Source: DASQLQ01 sp035629935 (lineage in GTDB: Bacteria; Actinomycetota; CADDZG01; WHSQ01). Taken from it: 18,098 bases of DNA. Made by a program: the position numbers and the translations under genes. The notes under the pieces are model-generated. The model was given only the letters and a program-made list of their open reading frames with translations. It did not search any database and was not told the origin of the DNA. Below, one piece after another: positions 1 to 6,640 of this stretch (position 1 is its first letter; every line of letters starts with the position of its first letter). The stretch spans positions 1 to 18,098 of the forward strand of contig DASQLQ010000139.1 in assembly GCA_035629935.1 (NCBI GenBank), in the 5' to 3' direction.

Positions 1-17
1 TTCTAGGGACGGCCATC

Positions 18-39
18 TCCCATCTTGGGCGAAATGGGA
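18..39. promoter_or_regulatory. Inverted repeat upstream of the histidine kinase gene, candidate operator
   Basis: TCCCAT (18-23) and ATGGGA (34-39) form a perfect 6-bp inverted repeat with a 10-nt spacer, 45 bp before the kinase GTG start. The stretch also contains two GGGACG copies (6-11 and 36-41). A short palindrome CGCTAGCG lies at 67-74, just before the start. Placement fits a binding site in the promoter of the two-component operon, but the arms are short and no clear -35/-10 pair is visible. The window begins here, so the true promoter could lie further upstream. Confidence 0.25.
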
Positions 40-84
40 CGAACCGTTATGTGAATCAGCGTTAAGCGCTAGCGGAATGCCAAG

Positions 85-1272
85 GTGAGCCTCACAGTTG
101 AAGTTGTGGGGAATGATTTGAAGCCATCACGTCAAGAAGCGCTCATTCAAGCTGGCCTTACGCTCGCGTCCGAGTTGTCGTTACCGGCGGTTTTGCAGAA
201 GATTGCGGACCTCGCGAGCGAAGTGACCGACGCCTCCTATGCCGCCCTAGGCGTTCTCAACGCTAGTGGGGAGATAGAAGACCTCATCACCTCTGGCGTC
301 TCCGATGTAGAGCGTGATGCGATTGGGGATCTTCCGGTTGGTAAAGGAATACTGGGAGCGCTCAGTCACGATTCGAAGCCCTTACGCCTCGATCGCATTC
401 AAGACGATCCTCGTTCGGTTGGGTTCCCGCCTAACCACCCACCGATGACGACTTTCCTCGGTGTACCTATTGCAGTACGTGGCCAGATCTATGGCAACCT
501 CTATCTCGCCGAGAAGCGAGGCGGCGCGTCCTTTACCGGCCACGATGAACGAGCCGCTTTAACGCTTGCAGCCCAGGCAGGTGTCGCTATCGAAAACGCC
601 CGCCTGTTTGATGAGGCTCGGGAGGCTCGAGCCCTCCAGGAGCGTGCTCGCATCGCGCAGGGCCTCCATGATTCGGTGCTGCAGGGACTGTTTGCGATGA
701 CGATGAATGCGGCCGCGGCACAAATGGCTTTCGCCGACACCGGCCAACAGGAAGAATCGGTACTGGCGCATCACCTGCGGGAGATGCAGCGGCTCACGCA
801 ATCAAACCTGGCGGAGATGAAAGCGCTGATTTTTGAGCTGCGTCCCGAGGCGCTTCGTGAGGAGGGGCTCATCGCGGCCCTGCGTAAACAGCTGGGGCGG
901 TTCTCGGTGCAAGAAGACGTCCAACTCGAGCTGCATGCTCCGAATGAAAGAGTCCTCGTGCCTGAGAGCGCAGAGGAGGATTTGTATCGCATCGTTATGG
1001 AGGCCTTAATGAACGTCGTAAAACACGCGCGGGCCACCATGGCGAGCGTAGGGGTGAACGAGTCTGGCGGCGTTTTGTCAGTCACGATCGTTGATGACGG
1101 TGTCGGGTTCGACCGAGAAATGGAGCGCCCAGGTCACCTCGGGTTGCGTTCGATGGCTGAGCGCGCCGCTCGGATAGGGGCCGACCTCAGGCTGGCGAGC
1201 GCGCCTGGAATGGGAACCACTGTAGAGCTGGTGCTTTCTCTTGATGTAGCCCCCGAGGCGGTGGCTTCGTGA
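85..1272 (+). CDS. GAF-domain sensor histidine kinase, DevS/NarX type
   Basis: This is a cytoplasmic sensor kinase of 395 residues; no membrane segment is visible. A GAF domain spans about residues 25-175 and is followed by a dimerisation/phosphoacceptor domain of the HisKA_3 class with the H-box RIAQGLHDSVLQGLFAM (phosphoacceptor His195). The HATPase has its N-box around Asn310 (EALMNVVKHA) and G-boxes DDGVGFD (337-343) and GHLGLRSM (350-357). The GAF segment GFPPNHPPMTTFLGVP closely resembles GAF-A of mycobacterial DevS/DosT, where from memory the histidine of HPPM (DevS His149) binds haem; here it is His118. DevS has two GAF domains and this protein has one. The GTG start at 85 is used because an ATG at 77 stops at once. 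The stop overlaps the next gene by GTGA, so kinase and regulator are a coupled pair. Kinase identity is secure; haem binding is inferred. Confidence 0.93.
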   Translation: MSLTVEVVGNDLKPSRQEALIQAGLTLASELSLPAVLQKIADLASEVTDASYAALGVLNASGEIEDLITSGVSDVERDAIGDLPVGKGILGALSHDSKPLRLDRIQDDPRSVGFPPNHPPMTTFLGVPIAVRGQIYGNLYLAEKRGGASFTGHDERAALTLAAQAGVAIENARLFDEAREARALQERARIAQGLHDSVLQGLFAMTMNAAAAQMAFADTGQQEESVLAHHLREMQRLTQSNLAEMKALIFELRPEALREEGLIAALRKQLGRFSVQEDVQLELHAPNERVLVPESAEEDLYRIVMEALMNVVKHARATMASVGVNESGGVLSVTIVDDGVGFDREMERPGHLGLRSMAERAARIGADLRLASAPGMGTTVELVLSLDVAPEAVAS

Positions 1273-1955
1273 CGGCCATGAGGGCCCGTGAAGCCACAAC
1301 GCGCATCTCGGTTGTGATTGTCGATGATCACAACGTCGTGCGACGTGGATTGCACAGTTTCCTGGGGATGATCGCTGATATGGAAATCGTGGGTGAGGCG
1401 GCCGACGGTTTTGGAGCGGTCGAAAGAATTGAAGAGCTAGTGCGTGAGGGCCACGCTCCCGACGTTGTTCTGATGGACCTCGTGATGCCTGCGATGGACG
1501 GAATCGACGCCACATCGACGATCAGTGAGCGCTGGCCTGACATACGGGTCGTGGCGATGACGAGCTTCAGCGAAACTGCTCGCGCACAACGGGCGCTTCG
1601 TGCTGGAGCATCCGGCTACGTACTCAAGGACGCCGAAGCGAGTGAGGTGGCCGACGCGTTACGAGCAGCCGTTCGTGGAGAGATTCACCTAGATGCGGCG
1701 ATAGCACGCGAAGTGACACGCGCTTTGCAACAACCACGACCGTACGGAGTCGAGTCCCTTACCGATCGGGAGCGTGAGGTTCTCGGTCTAGTTGGTCTCG
1801 GTCTTTCCAACCGTCAGATCGCGGAGCGCTTGGTATTGAGCGAGCGAACGGCTCGGTCCCATGTCAGCAACATCCTGACGAAACTCGGGCTCCAATCGCG
1901 CACGCAGGCTGCCCTTGCGGCCGTTCACGAAGGACTGGCGGCTCCACCCGGATAG
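1269..1955 (+). CDS. NarL/LuxR-family response regulator, partner of the GAF kinase
   Basis: A 228-residue two-domain transcription regulator. The receiver domain (about 13-135) has the acidic pair Asp19/Asp20, phosphoacceptor Asp70 in VVLMDLVMPAMDG, Thr98 and Lys120, so all canonical residues are present. The C-terminal LuxR-type HTH (about 163-225) has the family signature SLTDREREVLGLVGLGLSN followed by RQIAERLVLSERTARSHVSNIL. The GTG start overlaps the kinase stop (GTGA), giving translational coupling; an in-frame ATG at 1278 is an alternative that removes three residues. The kinase is predicted to phosphorylate Asp70, driving dimerisation and DNA binding. The repeated GACATNNGTC elements that follow the gene are candidate target sites and resemble the GGAC-N4-GTCC core of DevR/DosR boxes. 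The family is certain; the exact regulon is inferred. Confidence 0.94.
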   Translation: MTAMRAREATTRISVVIVDDHNVVRRGLHSFLGMIADMEIVGEAADGFGAVERIEELVREGHAPDVVLMDLVMPAMDGIDATSTISERWPDIRVVAMTSFSETARAQRALRAGASGYVLKDAEASEVADALRAAVRGEIHLDAAIAREVTRALQQPRPYGVESLTDREREVLGLVGLGLSNRQIAERLVLSERTARSHVSNILTKLGLQSRTQAALAAVHEGLAAPPG

Positions 1956-1966
1956 GACATCTGTCC
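1955..1966. promoter_or_regulatory. GGACATCTGTCC inverted repeat, candidate regulator box 1
   Basis: GGACA-TC-TGTCC has perfect 5-bp arms, or equivalently GGAC-N4-GTCC. It overlaps the last base of the regulator stop codon and ends 15 bp before the ATG of the next gene. The spacing GGAC-N4-GTCC matches the core of the DevR/DosR box consensus (GGGAC-N4-GTCCC as I recall it). It is the best-formed of three GACATNNGTC copies in this region. Confidence 0.45.
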
Positions 1967-1981
1967 CGTAAGAGGCGAGCC

Positions 1982-2407
1982 ATGCGGCCGATGCGCAAGG
2001 CAGTCCTGCGCGATAGAGCTTGTCGAGTGAATTCGGACGAGAGAGCTTCGACGGCCGAGGTTCTCATTGTGGAGCGCGACAGACGCGTCCGCGCCGGGCT
2101 GGCACGCTTGGCGCGCGAGAGCGGAGCGAGTGTCGCGGTCGCTCGTGATGTGGTCGAGTACGAGCGGTATATCTCTCAATCTCAAGGCGCTCCGTCAGTG
2201 GTCGTCGTAAGCCTGGACCACGACGCGGCGAGTGTCCTTCGTTTCATCAGTACTTTGACAGCTGAAGGGCAGCGGGTCATTGCAACCGCCTCTGACGGTT
2301 CATGGCGTGCAGCCGCTATCGGAGCTGGTGCCGCCGTCGTCCTCGAAAAGGACGATCAATTGCCTCGGCTCTTAATTACTTGGTTAGAGAGGTTGCTCCG
2401 GTCGTAA
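1982..2407 (+). CDS. Single-domain pseudo-receiver protein lacking the phosphoacceptor Asp
   Basis: A 141-residue protein whose body (about 25-140) follows the CheY-like alternating beta/alpha pattern: VLIVERDRRVRAGLARLA for strand 1/helix 1, PSVVVVSLDHD for strand 3, RVIATAS for strand 4, AAVVLEKDD for strand 5. Aligned to the neighbouring regulator, the acidic pair becomes Glu31/Arg32, the phosphoacceptor position is Ser77 (VVVVSLDHD), the conserved Thr/Ser is Ala103, and a Lys (123) remains near its usual place. It therefore probably does not accept phosphate in the usual way. There is no output domain. SD-like GAGG lies 6 nt before ATG 1982; ATG 1991 is a possible later start. Its place directly after the kinase/regulator pair suggests an accessory or modulating partner. 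The family call rests on fold pattern and context. Confidence 0.62.
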   Translation: MRPMRKAVLRDRACRVNSDERASTAEVLIVERDRRVRAGLARLARESGASVAVARDVVEYERYISQSQGAPSVVVVSLDHDAASVLRFISTLTAEGQRVIATASDGSWRAAAIGAGAAVVLEKDDQLPRLLITWLERLLRS

Positions 2408-2426
2408 CGAGACATTTGTCGCACTT
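2406..2426 (+). repeat. 21-bp direct repeat, copy 1 (contains GACATTTGTC)
   Basis: This copy matches the one at 2518-2538 at 17 of 21 positions (core AACRAGACATTYGTCGCA). Its centre GACA-TT-TGTC is an inverted repeat with 4-bp arms, the same design as the box at 1955. It overlaps the last two bases of the pseudo-receiver stop codon. Candidate regulator box 2. Confidence 0.45.
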
Positions 2427-2747
2427 ATGAATGGGGATCTTTACCGTCGTGGCACTCATCTTGTGACACCCCTGCCGGGGAGCTGATGCAGAACAGCCCT
2501 CCCCTCCAGCCGTTAACAACAAGACATTCGTCGCATTGAGCCTGCGCCATCCGTCGCTTACAACGGAGCGGAGATCAGGCCACGATGTTCGTAGCAAAGA
2601 GATGAGGTAGGTGGTCGGACGAAAGAAATCGGATGGCGCGGGCAGCTTTCCGATGTGGGGAGGGATACACATGAGCTCTGCGTGAATCTTCAGAGACGCC
2701 CGCCACCAAGTTGGACGGGAACGCACTCATTCAAGAAAGGAAATCCA
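2408..2747. other. 340-bp gap between signalling genes and the large operon; probable promoter region
   Basis: No convincing gene fits here. The gap holds two near-identical 21-bp direct repeats (2406-2426 and 2518-2538), described separately, and a 6-bp inverted repeat ATCGGA/TCCGAT (2628-2633, 2649-2654). A GGGAGGG followed by an ATG at 2671 opens a four-codon frame (M-S-S-A-stop), which could be a leader or mere chance. Since the next nine to ten genes are tightly packed on the same strand, the operon promoter most likely lies in this gap, but I cannot assign -35 and -10 boxes with confidence. Confidence 0.4.
2518..2538 (+). repeat. 21-bp direct repeat, copy 2 (contains GACATTCGTC)
   Basis: Second copy of the AACRAGACATTYGTCGCA repeat, 112 bp after copy 1 and about 210 bp before the first gene of the operon. 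One arm base differs (GACA-TT-CGTC). Candidate regulator box 3, plausibly positioned to control the operon that starts at 2748. Confidence 0.42.
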
Positions 2748-3491
2748 TTGGATATTCAGAAGACCGCAAGACTCTTCGGCTGGCTGTTCATAGCCACTTT
2801 TGTCACCAGCATCGGAGCGAAGATCCTCTTCGTGAGTGGAGTGGGCGGTAGCTTCAGCCAGTTGAGCTTTACGCCGGGGGGTATCAACGAGACGAGTGTG
2901 TATGCCGGCTTGATGCTCGAGTTTCTCCTGATCGTGACCAACATCGGCACCGCCGTGGCCCTCTATCCGATAGTCAAGCGGCAGAGCGAAGGCCTAGCGA
3001 TGGGATACGTAGGCGCCCGGATAATGGAGTCCGCCTTCATCCTGGTCGGCCTAATGAGCATGGCCTCATTGCTGTCCGTGAACGAAGCTCTCGTCGGGGC
3101 AACCGGGGCCCAAGCTACTGCGCTCACCGCGCACGGCACTTCGTTGGCGGCAACCTATGACTGGGCGTTCCTGTTCGGCCCAGGACTTGTCGTCGGTTTC
3201 GGCAACGGATTGATCCTCGGCTACCTGATGTATCGCTCTGGCCTAGTGCCTCGTCGCATGGCGATGTTCGGGCTGGTCGGTGGTCCGATGCTGATCCTCT
3301 CGTTCGGACTGATCCTGTTCGGTGTCATCGAGGGCGGGCCCGGAATCGCAGGTCTGTTGGCGCTGCCAGAGATCATCTGGGAGCTCTCGCTTGGCGTTTA
3401 CTGCGCGTGGAAGGGCTTCCGACCGAGTCCCATCACGAAGACGGTTGATATACGCGAATCGACGCCCGAACCGCAGATGGCGATGGCCTAA
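2748..3491 (+). CDS. DUF4386-family multi-pass membrane protein
   Basis: A 247-residue integral membrane protein with about six to seven hydrophobic segments. It matches the DUF4386 pattern: an N-terminal KTARLFGWLFIATFV helix and the late signature ILGYLMYRSGLVPRRMAMFG, followed by further glycine-rich helices. No biochemical function is established for this family as far as I know. I chose TTG at 2748 because AAAGGA ends 6 nt before it and the protein then begins in the usual place for the family, just before the first helix. The frame stays open to a GTG at 2655, but that start has no Shine-Dalgarno and would add an unlikely polar extension. It is the first gene of the long operon. A fossil of its 3' end is seen near 12900, and a second intact DUF4386 gene is at 8309. 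Confidence 0.8.
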   Translation: MDIQKTARLFGWLFIATFVTSIGAKILFVSGVGGSFSQLSFTPGGINETSVYAGLMLEFLLIVTNIGTAVALYPIVKRQSEGLAMGYVGARIMESAFILVGLMSMASLLSVNEALVGATGAQATALTAHGTSLAATYDWAFLFGPGLVVGFGNGLILGYLMYRSGLVPRRMAMFGLVGGPMLILSFGLILFGVIEGGPGIAGLLALPEIIWELSLGVYCAWKGFRPSPITKTVDIRESTPEPQMAMA

Positions 3492-3504
3492 CAAGAAGAT
3501 CAAC

Positions 3505-3538
3505 GCGAGGCGTCCCGTCATGAGCCGGGACGCCTCGC
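3505..3538 (+). promoter_or_regulatory. Intercistronic hairpin with 13-bp perfect stem
   Basis: GCGAGGCGTCCCG (3505-3517) pairs perfectly with CGGGACGCCTCGC (3526-3538) around the 8-nt loop TCATGAGC. There is no T-tract after it, so a classical terminator is unlikely; an RNA-stability or attenuation element between two cistrons fits better. The loop contains an ATG (3520) in frame with the nitroreductase gene. A weaker hairpin with G-U pairs occupies the same place upstream of the paralogous gene at 13038, so it may be conserved. Confidence 0.55.
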
Positions 3539-3558
3539 AGCTCAAAGAGGAGGACCTG

Positions 3559-4083
3559 ATGGCAGTTGTTACTCCGGACGAATCGCTCATGGCACCTCAG
3601 GAGGTGAGTAAGCCACCAAAGCTCCCGCCAGGATGGTTCGTGCACGGCGCTTGGCGCGTTCATAGAGCTCTCTACAAGCTCAGTGGCGGTCGCTTCCTGT
3701 GGACGACGGCGAACAAGCGTGGCTGGGGCGCGTTGCGTCTCACCACCGTCGGACGGAAATCGGGCCGCGAGCGCGATGTGATCGTCGGGTATCTGGAAGA
3801 TGGCCCGAACCTGGTTCTTCTCGCCATGAACGGGTGGGACGAAGGCCACCCTTCATGGTGGCTCAACATCAAGGCCCACCCCGATGCCTTCGTTCGACTG
3901 TCGGGCGAGCGCACGCGCCCAGTGCGGGCATTCGAGGTTGCCGGGCAGGAACGTGACCGACTTTGGAAGCGCTGGGGGGCGGTCAACCCGGAGCTTGACG
4001 GCTACGCCGGCCTGCGATCGACCGAGACGCCGGTGATCGTTCTTGAACCGACCGCCTCAGCGTCCTTCCGAGGGGGCCGATGA
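3559..4083 (+). CDS. Deazaflavin (F420)-dependent nitroreductase-family protein, Ddn-like, copy 1
   Basis: A 174-residue soluble protein with the split-barrel fold of the nitroreductase/Ddn family. The family hallmark is visible as LRLTTVGRKSGRERDVIVGYLEDG (residues 59-82, cofactor-binding region) followed by GHPSWWLNIKAHPDAFVRL (96-114). Members use reduced F420 to reduce quinones, nitro compounds or other acceptors; the substrate here is unknown. Start chosen at ATG 3559 because AGAGGAGG sits 5 nt upstream; ATG 3520 is in frame but has no ribosome site and lies in the hairpin loop. The stop overlaps the next gene start by ATGA, indicating coupling to the flavoprotein reductase. A close paralogue is at 13038-13535. 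Confidence 0.9.
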   Translation: MAVVTPDESLMAPQEVSKPPKLPPGWFVHGAWRVHRALYKLSGGRFLWTTANKRGWGALRLTTVGRKSGRERDVIVGYLEDGPNLVLLAMNGWDEGHPSWWLNIKAHPDAFVRLSGERTRPVRAFEVAGQERDRLWKRWGAVNPELDGYAGLRSTETPVIVLEPTASASFRGGR

Positions 4084-5117
4084 AGAATCCTTGGGATTGC
4101 ATCGTCGTTGGTGGTGGGGCCGCCGGGCTGAGTGCGGCATTGACCCTTGGCCGCGCCCGGCTGCAGACTCTCGTGATCGATTCCGGCGCGCCTAGCAACC
4201 GCATGGCCGAGGGGATCGGAGGTTTAGTCGGCCACGACGGCCGGCCGCCCGAGGAGCTATACCGCGCTGGTCGCGATGAACTCGCGAAGTACTCCAGCGT
4301 TGAGGTCCGAACCGGGCGGGTCATCGATGGATCCGTTACCGACGGCGCTTTTGAACTTGAGCTAGACGACGGATCACATGAGAGCGCGCGCAACATGCTG
4401 CTTGCGACGGGCTCCGAGTATCGCCCCCCGCTGCTGCCGGGGGTTGCCGAGCGGTGGGGACGATCGGTGTTCCATTGTCCGTTCTGTCACGGCTGGGAGG
4501 TAAGGGATAAACGACTTGGGGTTCTCGACTCCACCGCGCGTGGTGGGGAACGCGCCTTGCTACTGAAGTTCTGGAGCGAGGACGTCACGCTGTTCACAAG
4601 CGGCAACACCGACCTTTCGCACGACGATGTCGAGCGCCTCAAGCAGGCGAAGGTGAGGATCGACGAGCGTGTTGTGGTCGAGCTACGGGGTTCGGGGGAC
4701 GCACTCGAAGCAGTGGCCTTCGAAGGTGGTAGCGAGCGCGTTTGCGAGGGTCTCCTTGTGCCGGCACCCATGTCGCAACGAACGCCGCTCGCCGCGCAGC
4801 TGGGGGCGAAGCTCAGGGATGCCGACGCTTCGGTCGAGTCGGTAGAGGTCGACGCGATGTCGCGCACAAGTGTCCCGGGGCTTTACGCGGCGGGAGATAT
4901 CAGCGCGATAACCCCACCGTCCGTAGCCACCGCGATTGGGGCCGGTTCTACCGCGGCCAAGGCGATCGTTCACGATCTGGTCGGGGAGCTGTATCCGGCT
5001 CTGAGTGCAGCTCAGCTGGATTCTTCGAAAGCGCGTTTATCCATGAGCAAAGGTGAACGTGCTCTTGACCTCAACAGCTCAACAGGGACGCGCTTCCTCG
5101 TCGGAGGTCATGACTAG
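4080..5117 (+). CDS. Thioredoxin-reductase-like FAD flavoprotein with CPFC, degenerate NAD(P)H site
   Basis: A 345-residue flavoprotein of the thioredoxin reductase superfamily. It has the FAD-binding GGGAAG (11-16), LLATGSEYRPP (107-117), the redox-type Cys133-Pro-Phe-Cys136 in FHCPFCHGWEVRDKRLGVL, and the second FAD motif GLYAAGDIS (267-275). In relatives the segment after RLGVL is a glycine-rich NAD(P)H Rossmann loop (of the type GTGPMA); here it reads LDSTARGG, so nucleotide binding may be altered or lost. There is a C-terminal tail of about 40 residues beyond the usual end, with no recognisable motif. ATG 4080 overlaps the stop of the nitroreductase gene, so the two are probably co-translated. 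A flavin or F420-linked electron transfer role with that neighbour is possible but unproven. The superfamily is certain, the substrate is not. Confidence 0.88.
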   Translation: MKNPWDCIVVGGGAAGLSAALTLGRARLQTLVIDSGAPSNRMAEGIGGLVGHDGRPPEELYRAGRDELAKYSSVEVRTGRVIDGSVTDGAFELELDDGSHESARNMLLATGSEYRPPLLPGVAERWGRSVFHCPFCHGWEVRDKRLGVLDSTARGGERALLLKFWSEDVTLFTSGNTDLSHDDVERLKQAKVRIDERVVVELRGSGDALEAVAFEGGSERVCEGLLVPAPMSQRTPLAAQLGAKLRDADASVESVEVDAMSRTSVPGLYAAGDISAITPPSVATAIGAGSTAAKAIVHDLVGELYPALSAAQLDSSKARLSMSKGERALDLNSSTGTRFLVGGHD

Positions 5118-5132
5118 TTGGGAGACCGAGAG

Positions 5133-6623
5133 ATGAGCGCGACCACGAGCGCCACCATGGGGTTCAAACCGATCGTTTGGAAACCGCTGATCGCGGGCTC
5201 GCTCGGTCTTGCCCTGATGCTCGGCCTACACGCGGTGACCACGATCAGCTTCTTCGATACCGCTGTTGTCCTAGCCGCGTTGGCATCGGCTCTTTGGTGG
5301 ATAAAAGGCCGAGACCGTCTGCCGGCAACTCTGAACCGTCTGTCGCTTGGTGCGCTCGCCGTAGGTGTCTTAGCTCGAGTCATCCAAGGCCCCCGCTGGC
5401 AGCTTGTGGTGTGGGAGCTGGTCGCGGTAGTCGTAGCGGCGTGTGCGGGCTTAAGGATGTGGCGCCCGGACCACTCGATCAAGCTGACGCGGATACTCGG
5501 TCGAACCGTGCTCGTCGTCACCTTGATGGTGGGCAGCCTGGCGCTTCTCATGGAGCCCGTTCCGGCATTGCCAGCACCGTCGGGTGAGTTCCATGTGGGT
5601 AGCCAGGTCTTTCACTGGAGCGATCCGTCCAGGGCTGAGACATTAACCGCGGTCGAGGGCGACATGAGGGAAGTGGTGGCCCAGGCCTGGTACCCGAGCG
5701 ATAGTTCCGACGGGCCACCAACTGATTACTTAGGCACCAACGTCTCAGCATCATTGATGGACGGAGTGCGGAAGTCAGTCTTCGAGGATTACCACGACAT
5801 CGACACCCACAGCACCGATCTTTCCGCCTTAAGCGGGGATCGCGCCAGATGGCCCGTCTTGTTGTTCTCTCCTGGGTTGGGGGTCGCCCGGCAGTCCTAC
5901 ACCGCGCTGAGCGAGGAGCTCGCGAGCAGAGGTTACGTGGTTGTGGCGATGAGTCATTCCTATGATTCACCGGCAACACAACTCCTCGATGGGGATGTCG
6001 TAACCGCCAAGGACGCATCAGGCGCTGGAACCAAGGGGGACGCGATCGCTCTGCGGGCGGTGGATAGCAGTTTCGTTCTCGATCAACTTCACCGGTTGGC
6101 CAAAAGTGAGGCTGCGTCCCCACTGGCCGGCCGCTTGGACCTGGACCGAGTTGGGATCTTCGGCCACTCGTTCGGTGGAGCTACCGCGGTCCAAGCCCTC
6201 GAGAACGATGAGCGGTTTGCTGCAGGACTCAACATAGACGGGCGCCTGTTCCGGGATGACATCCCAGAACTCGCTCGCCCGTTCCTCTGGCTAGAGAGTG
6301 GAGATGGCGGATCTCTCGCCGACGGAGACGCGTTGCTCGACGGCCTCAAGGCTGGTGGTGCGCGCGTGAAGGTCGAGGGGAGTGTGCACCAGAGCTTCTC
6401 CGATTACGCCGCTTACTTCACCCCTCTCGGTCGACAGATCGTGGGCCGGCTGCCGATGATCGGATTTGGCACCCTTTCCACAGACGACATGGCCCCGATG
6501 ACCGCCGACGTGGTTGCCGCCTTCTTCGGTCCGATCCTCCACGGAGCCACCAACGGGGACCTCGCTGATGTCGCCGGGCGCTACCCCTCAGTGACGCTTG
6601 AACGAACCGTAAAACCGCGGTGA
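5133..6623 (+). CDS. Membrane-anchored alpha/beta hydrolase, PAF-acetylhydrolase-like esterase
   Basis: A 496-residue protein with about four to five hydrophobic segments in the first 145 residues, then a hydrolase domain. The oxyanion/loop region is LLFSPGLGVARQSYTAL, the nucleophile elbow GHSFGG (Ser346), the acid candidate Asp369 (NIDG) and the base His419 (SVHQSF). The Ser-to-Asp distance of 23 is the same as I recall for human plasma PAF acetylhydrolase (Ser273/Asp296/His351), supporting that subfamily. It likely hydrolyses ester bonds of lipids or small esters near the membrane; topology is unclear and the substrate unknown. Start taken at ATG 5133 (GGGAG 8 nt upstream), not the TTG at 5118, because its first codons match the MSAT start module found at three later genes. 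It follows the flavoprotein by 15 bp. Confidence 0.85.
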   Translation: MSATTSATMGFKPIVWKPLIAGSLGLALMLGLHAVTTISFFDTAVVLAALASALWWIKGRDRLPATLNRLSLGALAVGVLARVIQGPRWQLVVWELVAVVVAACAGLRMWRPDHSIKLTRILGRTVLVVTLMVGSLALLMEPVPALPAPSGEFHVGSQVFHWSDPSRAETLTAVEGDMREVVAQAWYPSDSSDGPPTDYLGTNVSASLMDGVRKSVFEDYHDIDTHSTDLSALSGDRARWPVLLFSPGLGVARQSYTALSEELASRGYVVVAMSHSYDSPATQLLDGDVVTAKDASGAGTKGDAIALRAVDSSFVLDQLHRLAKSEAASPLAGRLDLDRVGIFGHSFGGATAVQALENDERFAAGLNIDGRLFRDDIPELARPFLWLESGDGGSLADGDALLDGLKAGGARVKVEGSVHQSFSDYAAYFTPLGRQIVGRLPMIGFGTLSTDDMAPMTADVVAAFFGPILHGATNGDLADVAGRYPSVTLERTVKPR

Positions 6624-6640
6624 GAGACAGGGAGAAAAGG

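Noticed and set aside
1..84. GGGACG half-sites before the kinase gene as DevR/DosR boxes
   Set aside because: Each lacks the matching GTCCC half at the required spacing, unlike the element at 1955.
2671..2685. Four-codon frame (MSSA) behind GGGAGGG, possible leader peptide
   Set aside because: Too short to judge; no attenuator hairpin or rare-codon pattern follows it.
3322..3558. N-terminal extension of nitroreductase copy 1
   Set aside because: The frame is open only because it overlaps the DUF4386 gene; the family domain and the strong ribosome site both point to ATG 3559.
5548..6123. 191-codon open frame on the minus strand within the hydrolase gene
   Set aside because: Arg/Pro-rich composition typical of antisense frames in GC-rich DNA and no ribosome site; the plus strand has a catalytic triad.
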